NCBI GenBank assembly: GCA_002495485.1
Contig: DAFH01000074.1
Span: forward strand, 1 to 5,805
Length of the DNA stretch: 5,805 bases
Source: Candidatus Bathyarchaeota archaeon UBA185
GTDB lineage: Archaea; Thermoproteota; Bathyarchaeia; 40CM-2-53-6
Reading direction: 5' to 3'
A program made the translations under genes and the position numbers. Position 1 is the first letter of the stretch. Each line of letters opens with the position of its first letter. Positions 1-5,132 of the stretch are shown in pieces. Under the pieces are notes generated by a model. The model was not told the origin of the DNA and did no database searches. It was given only the letters and a program-made list of their open reading frames with translations.

Positions 1-240
1 TACCGGTTGTCCGACAGGGCACTGCCGGGCCGCCACGCTATCGAGGATAAGGGCTGAAAGCATCTAAGCCTGAAACCTCTCCCGAAAATAGGCAACCGTT
101 CTGGTCCACCATTTGGCGTATCGGCGACGATACGTTCGGGCTGGACGAGGGCTCCCATAGAAGATGGGGTTGATGGAATCGGGGTGTAAGCGTCGAGACT
201 TCGGTCGAGACGTTCAGCCCGCGATCCCCAATCGCCCAAG
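1..240 (+). rRNA. 23S ribosomal RNA, 3' end (partial, 5' part lies outside the window)
   Basis: This is the last roughly 240 nt of a large-subunit rRNA (domain VI), downstream of the sarcin-ricin loop, which falls outside the window. The diagnostic block is GCTGAAAGCATCTAAGC at about 52-68, preceded by GGATAAG; it corresponds to the E. coli segment GUGCUGAAAGCAUCUAAGC. Positions 168-236 (GTTGATGG...GGGGTGTAAGCG...CAGCCC...CCCCAATCGCCC) align with the terminal helices of 23S. Within this, 190-211 folds as a hairpin capped by a C(UUCG)G tetraloop, with what look like tandem G-A pairs in the stem. The sequence after CATCTAAGC (GAAACCTCTCCCGAAAATAGGC) lacks the bacterial pattern and resembles TACK-archaeal rRNA, from memory of those sequences. 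The exact mature 3' end is uncertain by about 10 nt because the pairing 5' strand is not in the window. Confidence 0.96.
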
Positions 241-254
241 GTGCTGGACCTTGG
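236..254 (+). other. Hairpin at the 23S rRNA 3' boundary
   Basis: CCAAGGT (236-242) pairs perfectly with ACCTTGG (248-254) around a 5-nt loop. It begins where the mature 23S should end, so it may be part of the 3' trailer structure used in rRNA maturation. No T-tract follows directly, so it does not look like an intrinsic terminator. Archaeal pre-23S usually forms a bulge-helix-bulge with the distant 5' flank, which cannot be tested here. Confidence 0.45.
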
Positions 255-313
255 TGGGATCCATGTTCGGAGCGATATCAACATCTGAGGCGGAACCTAT
301 GCAGCATCCCACG

Positions 314-329
314 CTGTTTTCCATTCTTT
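314..329 (+). terminator. Possible T-tract terminator of the rRNA transcript
   Basis: The run TGTTTTCCATTCTTTG lies about 75 nt past the 23S end in an otherwise GC-richer stretch. Archaeal transcription termination commonly relies on short oligo-T tracts on the coding strand with or without a hairpin. No strong hairpin directly precedes it, so the call is tentative. Confidence 0.3.
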
Positions 330-402
330 GAGTGGCTGTTCCAGAAGCCAGTTTATGCGGCGTCTCCGGAGAAGACGATACCTGCCGAGGGGTCTAGAAA
401 TA

Positions 403-420
403 GTTAGTATAATCACTAAC
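403..420. promoter_or_regulatory. Perfect inverted repeat with a TATA-like centre
   Basis: GTTAGT (403-408) and ACTAAC (415-420) are perfect reverse complements around ATAATC. The whole element is AT-rich against a GC-rich background and contains AGTATAAT on the plus strand. It could be an operator, a promoter element about 26 nt upstream of a transcript starting near 436, or a small RNA hairpin. Nothing downstream identifies its target. Confidence 0.35.
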
Positions 421-525
421 AGATCTTGTAAGAGAAGCAGAGTGGCCAGCGCTGAAAATGGCGAGGTAAACGCGTGGTTCTTCGACCTCCGATCTGGATG
501 TATTCTGAACAATTCTTCTGATCAG

Positions 526-533
526 CCTATATG
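526..533 (+). promoter_or_regulatory. TATA-like box of the RNase P RNA gene
   Basis: CCTATATG, centred near 530, lies about 26-27 nt upstream of 557, where the 5' strand of RNase P helix P1 begins. That is the normal distance between an archaeal TATA box and the transcription start. This supports independent transcription of rnpB rather than release from the rRNA precursor alone. Confidence 0.6.
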
Positions 534-556
534 ACGGGGTTCATTCTTTTCTGACT

Positions 557-874
557 TGGGTGGCGAGTCGGTGTGCAGTTACAGGACATTGTCCTGAGGA
601 AACTCCACCCACATGGCGGAGGCGTACCACGTAAGGTGGCTGGCGAGAGCCTGTGCGGGGGCGCAGAAACGATACCCGGCCGGTACCGTGTGACGATGAT
701 GGGACGACTCTCCCGGGCGTCCTTGAAGGAGGGCTGGATTAGGGATGAAACGGGCCCCTTGCTGCGCTGTGAAAGGGGATGTAGACGCCTGTGAGTTCCG
801 CCCGAGGCGCGGGTTCCCCGATAAGACGGATGCTGCAACGAACAGAAGGTGGGTTACGGCCGACACGCCACCCG
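557..874 (+). ncRNA. rnpB: RNase P RNA, archaeal type A
   Basis: Catalytic RNA of ribonuclease P, which removes 5' leaders from pre-tRNAs with archaeal protein partners. The termini pair: 558-571 (GGGTGGCG + AGTCGG) with 860-873 (CCGAC + A + CGCCACCC), with one A-A mismatch, forming P1. CAGGAC 582-587 and GTCCTG 591-596 close around ATT as P3. The universal CR-I block is GAGGAAACTCC (596-606); CR-V is AACAGAAGGTGGGTTACGG (841-859). ACCCAC 607-612 pairs with GTGGGT 849-854, giving the P4 helix. P8 appears at 627-639 (CCAC, GTAA loop, GGTGG) and P9 as GGCT...AGCC directly after. CAGAAACGATACCC (664-677) matches the S-domain conserved block. The GGGTTCCCC segment at 811-819 may be the P15 loop region that contacts tRNA CCA. 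At about 318 nt, the size is normal for type A. Short open frames overlapping it on both strands are artefacts. The ends are set from P1 and may be off by a few nt. Confidence 0.95.
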
Positions 875-946
875 CTACGACTAGTTCAGCTGGCGAGAAC
901 GAAATAGAACTCGGACAACGTGCGTCGCGAGCACTGCGCGCGATCA

Positions 947-961
947 AGAATATTCTAGAAT
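947..961. promoter_or_regulatory. Alternating inverted repeat AGAAT-ATTCT-AGAAT
   Basis: Three contiguous 5-bp units in alternating orientation make two overlapping 10-bp palindromes (947-956 and 952-961). The layout is that of an operator for a dimeric or trimeric DNA-binding protein. It equals the eukaryotic heat-shock-element pattern nGAAnnTTCnnGAAn, which is presumably coincidence in an archaeon. No adjacent gene start is present to be regulated. Confidence 0.25.
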
Positions 962-1052
962 CTCAGAGCTAGCGACGGTTGGCAAGAAGATGAGGTCGAG
1001 CGCTTTTGACTGGTCAGCCATGGCGACATGAGAATTTACAAGGTCGTGAGCA

Positions 1053-1067
1053 TGTTTTCGATTTTAC
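1053..1067 (+). terminator. Possible T-rich terminator downstream of rnpB
   Basis: GTTTTCGATTTTACG contains two TTTT runs 4 nt apart on the plus strand, the pattern expected of a hairpin-independent archaeal terminator. It lies about 180 nt past the RNase P RNA 3' end, so it would imply a long trailer that is trimmed off. Evidence is weak. Confidence 0.25.
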
Positions 1068-1128
1068 GCCAGTCCGACGCCGGTTTGCAGGGGACTACCA
1101 GGCCACTCGGCCGTTTGATTCTGTCGAA

Positions 1129-1157
1129 AGACTAGCAGTCTCAGGCAGATCTGCCTG
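1129..1157. terminator. Tandem hairpins downstream of the GNAT gene
   Basis: AGACT-AGC-AGTCT (1129-1141) is immediately followed by CAGGCAGATCTGCCTG (1142-1157), a perfect 16-bp palindrome. They lie 40-68 nt past the stop codon of the minus-strand GNAT gene and could stabilise or terminate its mRNA. There is no T-tract directly behind them on the minus strand. The 16-bp palindrome could instead be a protein-binding site. Confidence 0.4.
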
Positions 1158-1196
1158 TAAGAATCGCGGCCTTATCCGAAACTGCCCAGTCGATGA

Positions 1197-2009
1197 CTAT
1201 TCGATCTTAGACTTGGGAACGATAGAGGTAGGTCTGGGAACCGTCAAGCTGTGCAGCTGGTTTGTCCTAGCCGTCAACATCTTGCGGATGTCGTCCTCTG
1301 TGGCGGCGAAGAAGAAGTCCTGCCCGTTGACATAGACTCCCTTCAAGTCTCCAGTGTCCTCCATCGTCCCGCGATCATCGGTCCTCACCATGCGGACCTT
1401 TACCTCGCTGCCGAACTCTCGCGAGATTCTCGTGATCCGCTCGCGCGACTTTACCGTCCAGGGACACTGCGAGCAGTAGAGAACATCGACCGCCACCTTC
1501 CCTGACGTGACCGTCGGGGAAAAGTTTGAATTGATGAACTTGGGCGGGTTCGAAGCTTCGAGCTCCCTCCACATCAGTTCGCTGTGGCCACGTCGGTCGA
1601 TGGTGCGGAACTTCTGGTTGGTGAAGAAGCTGATCGGCATGAAGAAAGCCCCGTCGTGGGCAATGACGGAGATGCCTCTCCTTCCCCGAATCCTGGCCTC
1701 GTTAACGACCGACCTTACCAGCTCTTTTCCCAGCCCGAGCTTCTGGAACTTGGGAAGGATCCAGATGCAGTGAATGTGCAGCAGGTGCTTTCCGACAACA
1801 GGAAACGGCGTATCCTCGATCGGAGCGAACTCGATCATTCCGGCGAGCGAATCGTCAAAGTAGGCCAGCTTCACTCCGACCCTGTTCGGAAGCCTCTCTT
1901 CGAGCCAGCGCCTCTTGTCCTCGCGCGCTTGTTCAAAGCCCGGTTTGCTGCCTATGCAGAGTGAAATCGTATCGTCGATTCTATCCGGAGTAAGCCCTAT
2001 GATCTTCAT
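1197..2009 (-). CDS. GNAT N-acetyltransferase with C-terminal YoaP-like thioredoxin-fold domain
   Basis: A 270-residue cytosolic protein of two parts. Residues about 1-150 form a GNAT acetyltransferase. Motif A is visible as the strand IHCIWILPKFQ (79-89) followed by the acetyl-CoA pyrophosphate loop Q89-K-L-G-L-G94 and its helix; later strands carry ISVIAHDG (113-120) and FFTNQKFRTIDR. Residues about 172-245 form a thioredoxin-like domain: strand VDVLYCSQCPW with C179-x-x-C182-P, a helix, strand KVRMVRTDD, then GVYVNGQDFFFAATEDDI, where a cis-Pro strand would normally be. This order (GNAT then NQCP-type motif, then V-x-NG-x-F) matches the GNAT/YoaP family known from Bacillus. The substrate is unknown; a small-molecule amine or a thiol-linked substrate is possible. 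The ATG at 2009 gives a normal GNAT N-terminus; only a weak GGT lies upstream. The zinc-ribbon gene ends 92 bp upstream on the same strand, so the two may be co-transcribed. The last 20 residues are likely disordered. Confidence 0.9.
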   Translation of the reverse strand: MKIIGLTPDRIDDTISLCIGSKPGFEQAREDKRRWLEERLPNRVGVKLAYFDDSLAGMIEFAPIEDTPFPVVGKHLLHIHCIWILPKFQKLGLGKELVRSVVNEARIRGRRGISVIAHDGAFFMPISFFTNQKFRTIDRRGHSELMWRELEASNPPKFINSNFSPTVTSGKVAVDVLYCSQCPWTVKSRERITRISREFGSEVKVRMVRTDDRGTMEDTGDLKGVYVNGQDFFFAATEDDIRKMLTARTNQLHSLTVPRPTSIVPKSKIE

Positions 2010-2101
2010 TCCGTGTACCTGTTACGGGTCAATACGGAAAGCTGAATCCCCGAATGGGTAAGGGTTCAATGACAAGGTCGCCGCTTTATCTGGCAATGTG
2101 C

Positions 2102-2260
2102 TCAGAAGCCCCTCTCGCGAGCGCATGTCTCACAGAGGGGAATGCTTCCATATCGAAAAGTCGTGAGCTTCTTGCAGATTACGCAGGCAGCTTTCAACAC
2201 ATTGTGGATCTGAACATCAAAGATGTCATCGTCAACCAGTCCTATTTGTTGACTCTCCAT
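2102..2260 (-). CDS. Small zinc-ribbon protein (CxxC-x13-CxxC), function unknown
   Basis: From the ATG at 2260 this encodes 52 residues: an acidic N-terminus (MESQQIGLVDDDIFDV) and a C-terminal ribbon ACVICKK...PLCETCARERGF with two CxxC pairs spaced by 13 residues, as expected for one bound zinc ion. A longer form starting at TTG 2311 (69 residues) would add a third CxxC at residues 2-5 (MCTSC). A TATA-like TATATC at 2336-2341 places transcription start near 2312, so either a leaderless TTG start or a 51-nt leader to the ATG is possible; GTGAG sits 5-6 nt before the ATG as a weak ribosome-binding site. The cysteine spacing and coding-like composition argue that it is real. It could be a nucleic-acid or protein-binding adaptor; I do not recognise the family. 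It lies 92 bp upstream of the GNAT gene on the same strand. Confidence 0.72.
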   Translation of the reverse strand: MESQQIGLVDDDIFDVQIHNVLKAACVICKKLTTFRYGSIPLCETCARERGF

Positions 2261-2329
2261 TCGACTCACAATAAACACGTATGAACCGCCTATTGAACAG
2301 GACGTACACAATGTAGTACTATTTTACCT

Positions 2330-2360
2330 AAAAATGATATACTTTTGGCGCGTGAGCGCG
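2330..2360 (-). terminator. Possible terminator of the oxidoreductase gene
   Basis: On the minus strand a short GC hairpin CGCG-CTCA-CGCG (2360-2349) lies 17 nt past the stop codon and is followed about 14 nt later by TTTTT (2334-2330). The stem has only 4 bp, and the T-tract overlaps the promoter of the next gene, so the call is tentative. Confidence 0.3.
2336..2341 (-). promoter_or_regulatory. TATA-like box of the zinc-ribbon gene
   Basis: On the minus strand TATATC occurs in an AT-rich stretch between the oxidoreductase stop and the zinc-ribbon gene. Its centre is about 26 nt upstream of 2312, immediately before the TTG at 2311. It would drive the zinc-ribbon gene and possibly the GNAT gene behind it. 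Confidence 0.45.
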
Positions 2361-2377
2361 GAATCCACGACTTTCCG

Positions 2378-3016
2378 CTAATGCAGAACCTTGAACATAG
2401 AGTTCCAATTATTCGTCGAGGCAGCGGTTCTCACCCAGAGTGGGACGAACGCCTCCAGCCATCTCGATTCCGCGATTCCTCCAAGGTCGATAGCCCCTGC
2501 CCAGCCGAACTGCTTCAAGATCTGGACAACCTGCCTCTTCGCCTCGGGATTATTCCCACAGATGAGCATCTCGGCACCCTTCTCACCAGGGTTTACCATT
2601 CGAGAATTCGGGACAGTGTTGAAGCACTTTACCACCTTAGCCTGTGGAAGTTCTCGCTGGATCCTCTCGCCGAGCGAATCGGTCAGGCCCGTGAACAGTC
2701 CCGGCGGCATTCCCTTCGAAAAGTCTAGAGGGTTGGTCGTGTCGATAACAACCTTGCCGGCGAAACTCTTGGGTCCAGCGAGGTTGATCGCCTCATCGAC
2801 TGCTGTGCCAAGAACCGCGAACACTACGATGTCGCCGTATGACGCGGCCTCCGCGAAGGTCCCGGTCGAGGTTTCGCCCTGAGCCTCCTTCCTCCACTCC
2901 TTCAACTTCTCAATGTCGGGCGTCCTAGAGCCAAGCTTCACGCTGTTCCCATGGCTCGCGAATCCACGTCCCAGAGCCTTAGCAACGTCGCCGCTGCCGA
3001 GAATACCAACTTTCAT
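2378..3016 (-). CDS. NADPH-dependent F420 reductase-family oxidoreductase (Fno/NpdG-like)
   Basis: A 212-residue cytosolic Rossmann protein of the family that includes F420H2:NADP+ oxidoreductase (NADP_oxidoreductase, coenzyme F420-dependent). The N-terminus MKVGILGSGDVA carries G7-x-G9-x-x-A12 for dinucleotide binding; GSR (29-31) at the end of strand 2 favours the 2'-phosphate of NADPH. Further family landmarks are DIVVFAV (62-68), VVIDTTNPLDF (89-99), VVKCFNTV (128-135) and the C-terminal DLGGIAESRWLEAFVPLW (177-194). Length is typical for the family (about 210-230). Many members of this broad family have not been shown to use F420, so the electron partner is open. The ATG at 3016 starts exactly at the strand of the Rossmann fold. 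There is no strong ribosome-binding site; a TATA box about 36 nt upstream predicts a leader of about 10 nt. It is transcribed divergently from hyuA. Confidence 0.92.
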   Translation of the reverse strand: MKVGILGSGDVAKALGRGFASHGNSVKLGSRTPDIEKLKEWRKEAQGETSTGTFAEAASYGDIVVFAVLGTAVDEAINLAGPKSFAGKVVIDTTNPLDFSKGMPPGLFTGLTDSLGERIQRELPQAKVVKCFNTVPNSRMVNPGEKGAEMLICGNNPEAKRQVVQILKQFGWAGAIDLGGIAESRWLEAFVPLWVRTAASTNNWNSMFKVLH

Positions 3017-3043
3017 GACGCGTCCGTCTGCTCTTCTTCGCGG

Positions 3044-3055
3044 ACTAGTATAAAG
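3044..3055. promoter_or_regulatory. Shared TATA element of the divergent oxidoreductase/hyuA promoters
   Basis: ACTAGTATAAAG reads TATAAA on the plus strand (3049-3054) and CTTTATACTAG on the minus strand, the latter closer to the archaeal consensus YTTTAWA. Its centre is about 36 nt from the minus-strand ATG at 3016 and about 39 nt from the plus-strand TTG at 3090. Initiation 26-27 nt away in each direction gives leaders of roughly 8-14 nt for both genes. No other TATA candidate stands out in the 73-bp intergenic region. Confidence 0.55.
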
Positions 3056-3089
3056 CTGATCGATCCACGCCCGATCAACGACGTCTAGG

Positions 3090-5132
3090 TTGCTTTACGT
3101 CGGGGTCGACATTGGCGGGACCTTTACAGACCTGGTCGTCTTCGACGACAAGGCTCCCGACAAGACTCGGACCGTAAAGCTCTCCACAACCCAAGACGAT
3201 CCTGAGAAGGCAGTAGTCGATGCTCTCAGAAACCTTCGGAAGTCTGCAGATCAAATCTCATTGTTGACGCACGCGACTACCATTGGCACCAACGCTCTTC
3301 TGACTCACAGAGGATTAGCTAGGACCGCTCTCATCACGAACCGCGGATTCCGAGACGTCCTTGAGATCGGGAGACAGAGAAGACCCGAAATCTACAATTT
3401 GAAAACACAGCGACCCACGCCCTTGGTCCCGAGACGAGACCGCTTCACAATCCGGGGTAGACTACTTCATGATGGATCACAACTCGAACCCCTGAACAAA
3501 GCCGAAATCAAGAGACTCGGACGAATACTCATCCGATCAGGATTCCTGGCAGCGGTCGTTTCTTTAATCAACTCTTACTCAAACCCGAGACACGAGCGGG
3601 AAGTTCGAGATCTTCTGCGAAAGGCCGGCTTCAAAGGGCGCATCGACATCTCTAGCGAGATAGATCTCGAATATCGGGAATACGAAAGAACCAGCACCGC
3701 GATCGTCAATTCCTCGCTCAGCCTGGCAGTCTCACGATACCTCTCGCGATTGGAAAGGAAGCTGAAACGGAGCGGATTCCGGTGTCCACTCTATGTTATG
3801 AACTCCGACGGGACCGCGAACACCATCGAGCAGGCATCCAAGCGTCCGATTTCACTGATAGAATCGGGGCCCGCGGCAGGGGTTCTCGCCTCAAAATCTC
3901 TCGCGGATCACTTCGGAATCGAGAAGGCACTTACCTTCGAGATGGGCGGGACCACCGCAAAAGCAGGAACGATCATCGAGGATCAACCGGACATAGCGTA
4001 CGAGTTCGAAGCAGCGGCCAGAACGTACCATGGAAGATCGATCAAAGGCAGCGGCTACCCCGTGAGACAGCCCTTCATCGACCTCGCGGAGGTCAGCGCT
4101 GGAGGTGGAACTATAGCATGGCTTGACGAAACGAGCACTCTAAGGGTGGGACCAGAGAGTGCAGGTGCAGACCCGGGACCTGCGGCATACGGCAAAGGCG
4201 GAAAGCATCCAACCGTAACCGACGCAAACATTGTCGCTGGGAGGATGAACCCTTCTCAGCTACTCGGTGGACAACTCAGACTAAGTCACGATCTCGCCGT
4301 CAAAGCTATTGAACGGCTGAGCTCCCATCTTGGAATCTCGGCTCGTCGAATATCGGCGAATGTTCTCAGATTAGCCAACGACAGCATGAGCAAGGCCCTC
4401 AGACTCGTCACCCTCGAACGTGGACGAGATCCGCGGGAATTTACAATAATAGCGTTCGGAGGTGCAGGGCCACTGCACGCTTGCGACTTGGCGGAGGAAC
4501 TCGACATCGCTAGGGTAGTTGTGCCCCCACACCCTGGTCTCTTCTCTGCATTCGGTCTGCTAACCGCGGACCTTTCACGTTCTTTCTCAGAACCAGTTCT
4601 CAGGCCAGTCTCGAAAGGGATCGAGTCGCAGTTTGCGAAACTTAGAGATCGTGTGCAGAGATCTCTGAAAGCTGAGGGATTCATCACATACGATAGCGTT
4701 GAGCAGGTCGACCTGAGATATCGCGGCCAAGCCTACGACATAACTGTCCCATACAGGAAAGGAGCAGACCTCGCTAGAAATTTCGGACGGGAGCACAAGA
4801 GACTGTACGGATACTCGTCAAACGACACGGTCGAGGCCGTAACGGCGCGGGTCCGCGCAATCATACCGACGCCGAAGGCCGCACTTGCTAAGAAGAGACT
4901 CCAACGGTCAAGACCGCCAGCTCCTATAGCAACGAGAAGAACTCTACTTCGTAACGAGTGGGCAGACGTTCCGGTCTACAACCGAGAAACCTGCTGGCCT
5001 GGAGTGCATGGCAAGGGTCCGTGCATAATAGAAGAATACGATTCGACCACCATGATCGGAAGAGGCTGGAGCTGGAAGATAGATGAGTATGGAGACATCT
5101 ACATGCTGAACCAACCGGGTGAGCAGACTTGA
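3090..5132 (+). CDS. hyuA: Hydantoinase/oxoprolinase family ATPase subunit (HyuA, N-methylhydantoinase A-like)
   Basis: A 680-residue protein with the full HyuA architecture. The N-terminal domain (about 2-180) has the phosphate-1 motif VDIGGTFTD (6-14), HATTIGTNALL (61-71) and ALITNRGFRD (80-89). The central domain (about 200-490) has SGPAAGV (259-265), FEMGGTTAK (283-291), SAGGGTIAW (336-344), VGPESAGADPGPAAYG (353-368), PTVTDAN (374-380) and AFGGAGPLHA (455-464). The C-terminal domain has DLRYRGQAYDI (541-551) and GPCIIEEYDSTT (643-654). Family members use ATP to open hydantoin-type or 5-oxoproline rings or to activate ketones for carboxylation, generally with a HyuB partner; no HyuB is in the window. 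The substrate cannot be told from sequence. FEMGGTTAK replaces the more common DMGGTSTD. The TTG at 3090 is the only start preserving the first strand; an in-frame stop lies at 3057. No ribosome-binding site is evident, fitting a near-leaderless mRNA. It overlaps the helicase by 4 nt. Confidence 0.95.
   Translation: MLYVGVDIGGTFTDLVVFDDKAPDKTRTVKLSTTQDDPEKAVVDALRNLRKSADQISLLTHATTIGTNALLTHRGLARTALITNRGFRDVLEIGRQRRPEIYNLKTQRPTPLVPRRDRFTIRGRLLHDGSQLEPLNKAEIKRLGRILIRSGFLAAVVSLINSYSNPRHEREVRDLLRKAGFKGRIDISSEIDLEYREYERTSTAIVNSSLSLAVSRYLSRLERKLKRSGFRCPLYVMNSDGTANTIEQASKRPISLIESGPAAGVLASKSLADHFGIEKALTFEMGGTTAKAGTIIEDQPDIAYEFEAAARTYHGRSIKGSGYPVRQPFIDLAEVSAGGGTIAWLDETSTLRVGPESAGADPGPAAYGKGGKHPTVTDANIVAGRMNPSQLLGGQLRLSHDLAVKAIERLSSHLGISARRISANVLRLANDSMSKALRLVTLERGRDPREFTIIAFGGAGPLHACDLAEELDIARVVVPPHPGLFSAFGLLTADLSRSFSEPVLRPVSKGIESQFAKLRDRVQRSLKAEGFITYDSVEQVDLRYRGQAYDITVPYRKGADLARNFGREHKRLYGYSSNDTVEAVTARVRAIIPTPKAALAKKRLQRSRPPAPIATRRTLLRNEWADVPVYNRETCWPGVHGKGPCIIEEYDSTTMIGRGWSWKIDEYGDIYMLNQPGEQT
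5118..5122 (+). promoter_or_regulatory. Ribosome-binding site of the helicase gene
   Basis: GGTGA lies inside the end of hyuA, 6 nt before the TTG at 5129, and matches the archaeal anti-Shine-Dalgarno core (GGTGAT). It decides the TTG start, since the only in-frame codon between an in-frame TGA (5120-5122) and the Q-motif that can initiate is that TTG. A leaderless promoter with an internal gene start by coupling fits this layout. Confidence 0.7.

Larger units (their letters stand above)
255..525. other. Non-coding spacer between 23S rRNA and rnpB
   Basis: No convincing protein gene, tRNA or 5S rRNA is visible in this stretch on either strand. The short open frames have no recognisable motif and no ribosome-binding site. 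It contains a T-rich run at 314-329, a hairpin at 361-377 (CGTCT/AGACG, with an inner palindrome TCTCCGGAGA at 363-372) and an AT-rich inverted repeat at 403-420. It most likely holds the rRNA 3' trailer and termination region plus the upstream region of rnpB. A small structured RNA starting near 430-440 cannot be excluded, but I could not find clear C/D or H/ACA boxes. Confidence 0.5.
875..1196. other. Non-coding stretch between rnpB and the GNAT gene
   Basis: I see no supported gene here. A frame running out of rnpB to 972 stays open but has no start codon outside the RNA gene. A frame from 1006 runs into the antisense of the GNAT gene and has no motif. Structural elements are the AGAAT/ATTCT palindrome cluster at 947-961, T-runs at 1004-1007, 1054-1057 and 1062-1065, and two adjacent hairpins at 1129-1157. 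The stretch is the 3' flank of both rnpB (+) and the GNAT gene (-), so some of these are probably convergent termination elements. Confidence 0.5.

Noticed and set aside
297..534. Two opposing open frames of about 70 codons in the 23S-rnpB spacer
   Set aside because: No motif, no initiation signal, and they occupy the same bases on opposite strands; more likely chance frames in non-coding sequence.
692..700. GACGATGATGG as a box C or k-turn of a C/D sRNA
   Set aside because: It lies inside the S domain of the RNase P RNA and lacks a matching D box at proper spacing; at most an L7Ae k-turn within rnpB.
579..972. Open frames of 73-122 codons on both strands (573-794 +, 745-972 +, 579-947 -, 527-838 -)
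   Set aside because: They overlap the RNase P RNA, have no ribosome-binding site or recognisable motifs, and their composition follows the RNA helices.
2048..2064. GGGTTCAATGAC resembling a tRNA T-loop
   Set aside because: No T-stem complement, acceptor stem or anticodon arm can be drawn around it.
2345..2882. Plus-strand frames of 127 and 163 codons
   Set aside because: They are antisense to the oxidoreductase gene, whose protein has clear family motifs; they show no homology signal themselves.
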